A stretch of DNA of 64,000 nt. Source: Tenacibaculum sp. (GTDB lineage: Bacteria > Bacteroidota > Bacteroidia > Flavobacteriales > Flavobacteriaceae). Position 1 is the stretch's first letter, and the number at the start of each line of letters is the position of its first letter. Of the stretch, positions 58,027-64,000 are shown piece after piece. The notes beneath the pieces were generated by a model, which saw nothing but the letters and a program-made list of their open reading frames with translations, had not been told where the DNA came from and did not search any database. The DNA lies in NCBI GenBank assembly GCA_018456245.1, contig JAGYHQ010000004.1:1-64000 (forward strand), read 5' to 3'. The translations under genes and the position numbers were made by a program.

Positions 58027-59508
58027 ATGATAAAAAAGTTTATTTATATAGGTGCTATAAGCATACTATTTTCATCTATCGTTTCGTGTGAAAAAGATTT
58101 TACAGACGTAGGTTCTACAATTATTGATAATGATAAATTTGCAACTAAAACAGAAGTTTTTGATGTTAATATAACTCAAAAAAATGTTGATTATGTAAGG
58201 TCAGGAAATACTGAAATTGGTGATTTAGGTGCGTATTTATTAGGTGTTTATAAAAAGGAAAACGCAAAAACTATTGAAGCGAGTATTGTTTCTCAACTTA
58301 TAGTTCCCTCATCTGTAAAAAATGCTGAAAAATTAGCTAAAGGGCAAACTTTAACTCGTTCAAATTTAGATGCTGTTATTCTTAAAATACCTGTTCCTGC
58401 AACATTTACATCTAATTCTGATTATAAAATAGATAATGTTTTAGGAAATATTAAGGAAAAATTTAATATAAATGTTTACGAAAATAAAACATATTTATAT
58501 TCTTTAAATCCAAAAGACCCGTCTAAGAAAAAAGTTTATTTATCTAATGAAGAATACGAGAAAGGAGAAAAATTAAATGTAAAATCAGTTATTAATTTTA
58601 GTAATTCTATTCACACTAAGTTTTTATATGATAGAACATTAAATGGTGGAAAAACTGAAAAAGATACTTTAAAAGTTAAAATTAATAAAAGAAATAATCC
58701 GTTTATTGCTATTGAGTTAGATAAAAATAAATTAAAAGAAATTATTTTTAACAAATACAATAAAACCGAATTATCATCACAAGAAAAATTTAACGACTAT
58801 TTTAAAGGAATTTTAGTTGAAGTAACAGGAAATAAAGGTGCTTTAATTCCGTTAAATTTTAGTAGTAAAGGTCTTCCAAAACCTTCGGTTGATTTTATTT
58901 ACACAAACACAATAAAAGAAGCAGGTAAAACAAAGGATATTAAAAAAACTGATGTTTTTTATTTAGGAGGAGTTACTAATAGCATATATAAAATGTCTGG
59001 TGAAGCAAAGTCTACCACTAATAATATTGTTTTACAAGGAACTGCTGGTTATGAAGCAAGTATAAAAATACTACCAAATTTAGAAGAATTACGTAAAAAA
59101 GACATCATTATTAACAATGCAATTTTGTCTTTTGATGTTAATACTTCTGCTGTAGATTCTACAAAAACTCCTAATAAATTATTTTTATATAAAAACGTTA
59201 AGAACGGTAATAATACTGTGCCAACACTGTTAAAAAATTCAGGTAATTTTGGTGGTACTTTAACTTTAAAAGATAATAAACCAAATAATTACACTTTTAA
59301 TGTATTAGAGCATATATCAGATATTATAAAAGGTAAAGAAAATAATACTGAACTAATTTTAAAAGTTTATAATCCTACTTATGGTTTAGATGAGATAGTA
59401 AAAAATTATAACTGGAATCCAAAATCAGTTAATTTATTAAATAAATCAACTGAAAACGGAACAAAAAGAGGTGCAAAATTAGTAATATCTTATACTGAAA
59501 AGAAATAG
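58027..59508 (+). CDS. DUF4270 family lipoprotein
   Basis: 493 aa; lipobox SSIVSCEKDFTDVGSTIIDNDKFATKTEVFDVNI. Confidence 0.88.
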   Translation: MIKKFIYIGAISILFSSIVSCEKDFTDVGSTIIDNDKFATKTEVFDVNITQKNVDYVRSGNTEIGDLGAYLLGVYKKENAKTIEASIVSQLIVPSSVKNAEKLAKGQTLTRSNLDAVILKIPVPATFTSNSDYKIDNVLGNIKEKFNINVYENKTYLYSLNPKDPSKKKVYLSNEEYEKGEKLNVKSVINFSNSIHTKFLYDRTLNGGKTEKDTLKVKINKRNNPFIAIELDKNKLKEIIFNKYNKTELSSQEKFNDYFKGILVEVTGNKGALIPLNFSSKGLPKPSVDFIYTNTIKEAGKTKDIKKTDVFYLGGVTNSIYKMSGEAKSTTNNIVLQGTAGYEASIKILPNLEELRKKDIIINNAILSFDVNTSAVDSTKTPNKLFLYKNVKNGNNTVPTLLKNSGNFGGTLTLKDNKPNNYTFNVLEHISDIIKGKENNTELILKVYNPTYGLDEIVKNYNWNPKSVNLLNKSTENGTKRGAKLVISYTEKK

Positions 59509-59527
59509 TATTAAAAAATAAAATATT

Positions 59528-61378
59528 ATGTGTGGAATTACAGGATATATAGGAGGTAGAGAAGCATATCCAATTATTATTAACGGTTTAAAACGTTTAG
59601 AATATAGGGGTTATGATAGTGCTGGAGTTATGGTGTTTGACGGCAAAGAAATAAATCTATCAAAAACCAAAGGTAAAGTTTCAGACTTAGAAAAGATTAC
59701 AGAAAATAAAAATAAAGAGGGTGGTATTGGTATTGGTCACACTCGTTGGGCTACTCACGGTGTACCTAATGATGAAAACTCTCATCCACATATTTCTAAT
59801 TCAGGGGAATTAGTTATTGTTCATAACGGAATTATTGAAAATTATGCCACAATAAAAAAAGAATTAATATCTCGTGGATATGAATTTAAAAGTGATACTG
59901 ATACCGAAGTTTTAATAAATTTAATTGAAGAAGTTAAAAAAAATGAAGACTGTAAATTAGGAAAAGCAGTTCAGTTAGCATTAAAAAATGTTGTTGGTGC
60001 TTATGCTATTGCTGTTTTTGATAAAACTAACCCAGACGAATTAATCGTTGCTCGTTTGGGGAGCCCTATTGCTATTGGGGTTGGAGAAAATAATAAAGAG
60101 TTTTTTGTAGCATCTGATGCTTCGCCTTTCATTGAATATTCAAAAAATGTTATTTATTTAGAAGACGGAGAATTAGCAATTATAAAGAGAAATAAAGGTA
60201 TAAAAGTTAGAAAAATTAATACCGATAAAGAGGTTGATACAAAAATTCAAAAATTAGAATTAAGTTTAGACCAAATAGAAAAAGGTGGTTATGACCACTT
60301 TATGATTAAAGAAATTCACGAACAACCTAAAGCTATTATTGATACTTACAGAGGTAGAATACTTGGTAATGAAGGAATAATTCGTATGTCAGGAATTGAT
60401 GATAATATTTCTCATTTTACAAATGCAAACAGAATTATAATCATTGCCTGTGGAACATCTTGGCACGCTGGTTTAGTAGGAGAATATTTATTAGAAGAAT
60501 TAACTCGTATTCCTGTTGAGGTTGAATATGCATCAGAATTTAGGTATAGAAATCCTATTATAAAACCAAATGATGTAGTTATTGCAATTTCACAATCTGG
60601 TGAAACTGCTGATACGTTAGCTGCCATAAAATTAGCAAAAGAAAAAGGAGCTTTTGTTTATGGTATTTGTAATGTTGTTGGGTCATCTATTGCAAGGGAA
60701 ACTCACGCAGGTTCTTATACACACGCTGGTCCTGAAATTGGAGTGGCTTCAACAAAAGCATTTACAACACAAATTACGGTATTATCTCTAATTGCTTTAA
60801 AATTAGCCGAAGCTAAAAATACAATGGCAAAAGATGATATAAACAAATATTTAGAGTTAATGAAGCAAATTCCTGAACAGGTTGAAAATTTATTAAAAAT
60901 TGATTCAGAAGTTAAGGAAATAGCCGATGTTTATAAAAATGCTAAAAACTGCTTATTTTTAGGTAGAGGATTTAACTTCCCTGTTGCTTTAGAAGGAGCT
61001 TTAAAATTAAAAGAAATATCTTACATTCACGCAGAGGGTTACCCTGCTGCTGAAATGAAACACGGACCAATTGCTTTAATTGATGAAAATATGCCTGTTA
61101 TTGTTATTGCTACAAAAAGAGGACATTATGAAAAAGTTGTAAGTAATATTCAGGAAATTAAAGCAAGAAGTGCTAAGGTTATTGCTATTGTTACAGAAGG
61201 AGATACAACAATAAAAGAAATAGCTGACCATATTATAGAAATTCCTGATACTGATGAAATATTTACACCTTTATTAACTACAATTCCGTTACAATTATTA
61301 TCGTATCATATTGCAGTTTTATTGGGTAAAAATGTTGACCAACCAAGGAATTTAGCAAAATCAGTTACTGTTGAATAA
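59528..61378 (+). CDS. glmS: Glutamine--fructose-6-phosphate aminotransferase (isomerizing)
   Basis: 616 aa; MCGITGYIGGREAYPIIINGLKRLEYRGYDSAG, ending DQPRNLAKSVTVE. Confidence 0.99.
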   Translation: MCGITGYIGGREAYPIIINGLKRLEYRGYDSAGVMVFDGKEINLSKTKGKVSDLEKITENKNKEGGIGIGHTRWATHGVPNDENSHPHISNSGELVIVHNGIIENYATIKKELISRGYEFKSDTDTEVLINLIEEVKKNEDCKLGKAVQLALKNVVGAYAIAVFDKTNPDELIVARLGSPIAIGVGENNKEFFVASDASPFIEYSKNVIYLEDGELAIIKRNKGIKVRKINTDKEVDTKIQKLELSLDQIEKGGYDHFMIKEIHEQPKAIIDTYRGRILGNEGIIRMSGIDDNISHFTNANRIIIIACGTSWHAGLVGEYLLEELTRIPVEVEYASEFRYRNPIIKPNDVVIAISQSGETADTLAAIKLAKEKGAFVYGICNVVGSSIARETHAGSYTHAGPEIGVASTKAFTTQITVLSLIALKLAEAKNTMAKDDINKYLELMKQIPEQVENLLKIDSEVKEIADVYKNAKNCLFLGRGFNFPVALEGALKLKEISYIHAEGYPAAEMKHGPIALIDENMPVIVIATKRGHYEKVVSNIQEIKARSAKVIAIVTEGDTTIKEIADHIIEIPDTDEIFTPLLTTIPLQLLSYHIAVLLGKNVDQPRNLAKSVTVE

Positions 61379-61392
61379 TTCAATCATTATAT

Positions 61393-61806
61393 ATGATAAC
61401 TTTTAACTATGAAATAGATTTTGAATTACCTAATGAAGAAAATACTTCTCAATGGATTTCAAAATGCGTTGAAAAAGAGGGATTTAAATTAGGAGAAATA
61501 AATTATATATTTTGTAATGATGAATATTTACATAAAATAAATGTAGAATTCTTAAACCACGATACATTAACTGATATTATTAGTTTTGACTATACTATGG
61601 GTAAAATCGTAAGTGGAGATATATATATTTCTGTTGAAAGAGTACAAGAAAATGCCAATGAATTTAATGTAACTTTTGAAGAAGAATTACACAGAGTAAT
61701 TATTCACGGAATATTACATTATATGAAATATAAAGACAAAACTACCGAAGAAAAACAACTAATGAGAAGTAAAGAAAATAGTTGTTTAGAATTGATAAAA
61801 TTATAA
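61393..61806 (+). CDS. ybeY: Endoribonuclease YbeY
   Basis: 137 aa; FLNHDTLTDIISFDY, ELHRVIIHGILHYMKYKDKT. Confidence 0.97.
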   Translation: MITFNYEIDFELPNEENTSQWISKCVEKEGFKLGEINYIFCNDEYLHKINVEFLNHDTLTDIISFDYTMGKIVSGDIYISVERVQENANEFNVTFEEELHRVIIHGILHYMKYKDKTTEEKQLMRSKENSCLELIKL

Positions 61807-61825
61807 AAAACATATTAAAATTTAG

Positions 61826-63703
61826 ATGAGTTTATTTAGCACAACATACGATGTAATAGTTGTAGGAGGAGGACACGCAGGAAGTGAAGCTGCAGCGGCA
61901 AGTGCCAATATGGGTGCAAAAACTTTGTTAATTACAATGAATTTGCAAAATATTGCACAAATGAGTTGTAACCCAGCAATGGGAGGAATTGCTAAAGGGC
62001 AAATAGTGCGTGAAATTGATGCCTTAGGTGGTTACAGTGGAATTGTGACTGATAAAACAGCTATTCAGTTTAAAATGCTAAATAAATCTAAAGGACCTGC
62101 TATGTGGAGCCCAAGAGCTCAATCTGACAGAATGAGATTTTCAGAATGTTGGAGAACAATGTTAGAACAGACCAAAAATGTTGATTTTTATCAAGATTCA
62201 GTAAACGGATTAATATTTGACGGAAATAAAATAGTTGGTGTAAAAACCGTATTAGGATTAAAAATAAAAGCAAAAACCGTAATTTTAACTGCAGGAACTT
62301 TTTTAAACGGATTAATTCATATTGGAGAAAAAACTTTTGGCGGTGGTAGAGCTGGAGAAGGAGCTTCAACAGGAATAACAGAAGATTTAGTTGCAAAAGG
62401 TTTTGAAAGTGGAAGAATGAAAACAGGAACTCCACCTCGTGTAGATGCTCGTTCATTAGATTATAGCAAAATGACTGAACAACCGGGTGATGAAGTAACT
62501 GAAAAATTTTCATATTTGCCAATAACAAAACCTCTACAAAAACAACGTTCTTGTTACCTAACATATACCAACCAAACTACTCATGATTTACTTCGTGAAG
62601 GGTTTGATCGTTCGCCAATGTTTAGCGGAAGAATTAAATCCACAGGACCTCGTTATTGCCCATCAGTAGAAGATAAAATTAATCGTTTTGCTGAAAAAGA
62701 TAGGCATCAAATTTTTGTAGAGCCAGAAGGCTGGGATACCGTTGAGGTTTATGTAAACGGATTTTCAACTTCATTACCAGAAGATGTTCAAGATAAAGCA
62801 ATACGTTCTATTGAAGGATTTAAAAATGTTAAATTCTTCCGTTATGGTTATGCTATTGAATATGATTATTTCCCGCCTACACAGTTAAAATATAATTTAG
62901 AAACTAAATTAATTGAAAACTTATTTTTTGCAGGGCAAATTAACGGAACAACAGGTTATGAAGAAGCCGCTGCACAAGGTTTAATGGCAGGTATAAATGC
63001 TGTATTAAAAATTAACGGAAAAGAGCCTTTTATTTTAAAAAGAAGTGAGGCTTATATTGGTGTTTTAATTGATGATTTAATTACAAAAGGAACTGAAGAG
63101 CCTTATAGAATGTTTACATCAAGAGCTGAATACCGAACTTTATTAAGACAAGATAATGCTGATTTACGTTTAACTCCAAAATCTTTTGAAATTGGTTTGG
63201 CATCAAAAGAACGAATGGAAAGAGTTAAAATTAAGCAAGAAAAAACTGATAAATTAGTTGAATTTTTAAATAATTTAAGTGTTAAACAAGAGGAAATAAA
63301 TCCTATTTTAGAGGCTAAAAATTTAGCAACTATTAATCAATCAATGAAATTGTATAAAATAGCTTCACGTCCTCAGTTAGATTTTAATGATTTCCGTGTA
63401 ATTGATAAATTAGAAAACTTTATAACCGAAAATGATATTGATGATGAAATAATTCAACAAGTTGAAATTCATTTAAAATATTCAGGTTATATAGAAAAAG
63501 AAAAAAACAATGCTGATAAGTTAAACAGATTAGAAAATGTAAAAATACCAGCGTATGTTGATTATACTAAAATAAAATCTTTATCAACCGAAGCAGTACA
63601 AAAACTTACTAAAATTAAGCCTGTAACTATTTCACAAGCAAGTAGAATTAGCGGTGTATCACCAAGTGATATTTCTGTTTTGTTGGTTTATATGGGGAGG
63701 TAA
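61826..63703 (+). CDS. mnmG: tRNA uridine-5-carboxymethylaminomethyl(34) synthesis enzyme MnmG
   Basis: 625 aa; YDVIVVGGGHAGSEAAAASANMGAKTLLIT, CNPAMGGIAKGQIVREIDALGG. Confidence 0.99.
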   Translation: MSLFSTTYDVIVVGGGHAGSEAAAASANMGAKTLLITMNLQNIAQMSCNPAMGGIAKGQIVREIDALGGYSGIVTDKTAIQFKMLNKSKGPAMWSPRAQSDRMRFSECWRTMLEQTKNVDFYQDSVNGLIFDGNKIVGVKTVLGLKIKAKTVILTAGTFLNGLIHIGEKTFGGGRAGEGASTGITEDLVAKGFESGRMKTGTPPRVDARSLDYSKMTEQPGDEVTEKFSYLPITKPLQKQRSCYLTYTNQTTHDLLREGFDRSPMFSGRIKSTGPRYCPSVEDKINRFAEKDRHQIFVEPEGWDTVEVYVNGFSTSLPEDVQDKAIRSIEGFKNVKFFRYGYAIEYDYFPPTQLKYNLETKLIENLFFAGQINGTTGYEEAAAQGLMAGINAVLKINGKEPFILKRSEAYIGVLIDDLITKGTEEPYRMFTSRAEYRTLLRQDNADLRLTPKSFEIGLASKERMERVKIKQEKTDKLVEFLNNLSVKQEEINPILEAKNLATINQSMKLYKIASRPQLDFNDFRVIDKLENFITENDIDDEIIQQVEIHLKYSGYIEKEKNNADKLNRLENVKIPAYVDYTKIKSLSTEAVQKLTKIKPVTISQASRISGVSPSDISVLLVYMGR

Positions 63704-63735
63704 GTATTTTAGAATTATTTTGAACCAAATAAGTT

Positions 63736-64000
63736 ATGAAATTTTTTAAACAAGAAAATTTAATAGGATGGCTTATTTTAGGTTGTATCTATATTTTAAT
63801 TATAATTGGCTACTACTTTTTTAGAATAAAACCTGCAAGAAGAAAGTTAGAAACTCACCCAAAAATAGATTATTTAGGTAAATTATTTGGTAAAAAAGGC
63901 GTTGTTATAGTTTATATAATAGCAATGTTTGTAATTTTTCCTATTATAAGTTATATGATGATAGGGTATTTTGGTATTAGCACAACAGAAACAAATCAAG
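63736..64000 (+). CDS. Partial membrane protein running off the window edge (MKFFKQENLIGWLILGCIYILIIIGYYFFRIKPARRKLE...)
   Basis: open frame to the window end with two TM segments. Confidence 0.6.
   Translation, partial: MKFFKQENLIGWLILGCIYILIIIGYYFFRIKPARRKLETHPKIDYLGKLFGKKGVVIVYIIAMFVIFPIISYMMIGYFGISTTETNQ

Noticed and set aside
62100-62564. 154-aa minus-strand ORF within mnmG
   Set aside because: Leu/Phe-rich antisense frame over a strongly conserved gene.

Overview
AT-rich chromosomal window from a Bacteroidota/Flavobacteriia-type genome (TonB-dependent receptors, T9SS SprE/PorW-like protein, IPExxxVDY, DUF4270 and DUF5689 proteins, TAnnTTTG promoter motifs). It is mostly core genome. 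Contents, in order: F1Fo ATP synthase operon (atpB-E-F-H-A-G, without atpD/atpC) next to a bactofilin and an SprE/PorW-like lipoprotein; a DUF937+OmpA protein with an exact 54-bp coding tandem repeat; uvrC; a patatin/beta-barrel protein; the sdhCAB operon with a GC-rich hairpin insertion; a putative nuclease/TonB-receptor/DUF5689 nutrient locus; a ParDE-like TA module with a perfect 20-bp palindrome; hflX; dut; gpsA; rpmA/rplU (L21 with a C-terminal HhH-like fusion); folA/thyA; rho with an Asn/Arg-rich disordered insertion; hemW; ruvC; two TonB receptors flanking a YefM/YoeB-like TA module; a PnuC/NadR-kinase-like/thiamine-binding-like vitamin uptake cluster; rnhA; acpP-fabF-rnc-IPExxxVDY-pyk; pepP; mgtE; rsmA; tRNA-Cys; folB; panD/panC; a degenerate glycogen-synthase-like protein; a DUF4270 lipoprotein; glmS; ybeY; mnmG. 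The left edge appears to hold the N-terminus of an IS1595-like transposase. No rRNA, CRISPR array, prophage or recognised defence system was seen. The best candidate for an under-described system is the divergent EEP nuclease + unknown protein / TonB receptor + DUF5689 locus (19141-25819). All family assignments are by recognition of the translated sequence, without database searches.
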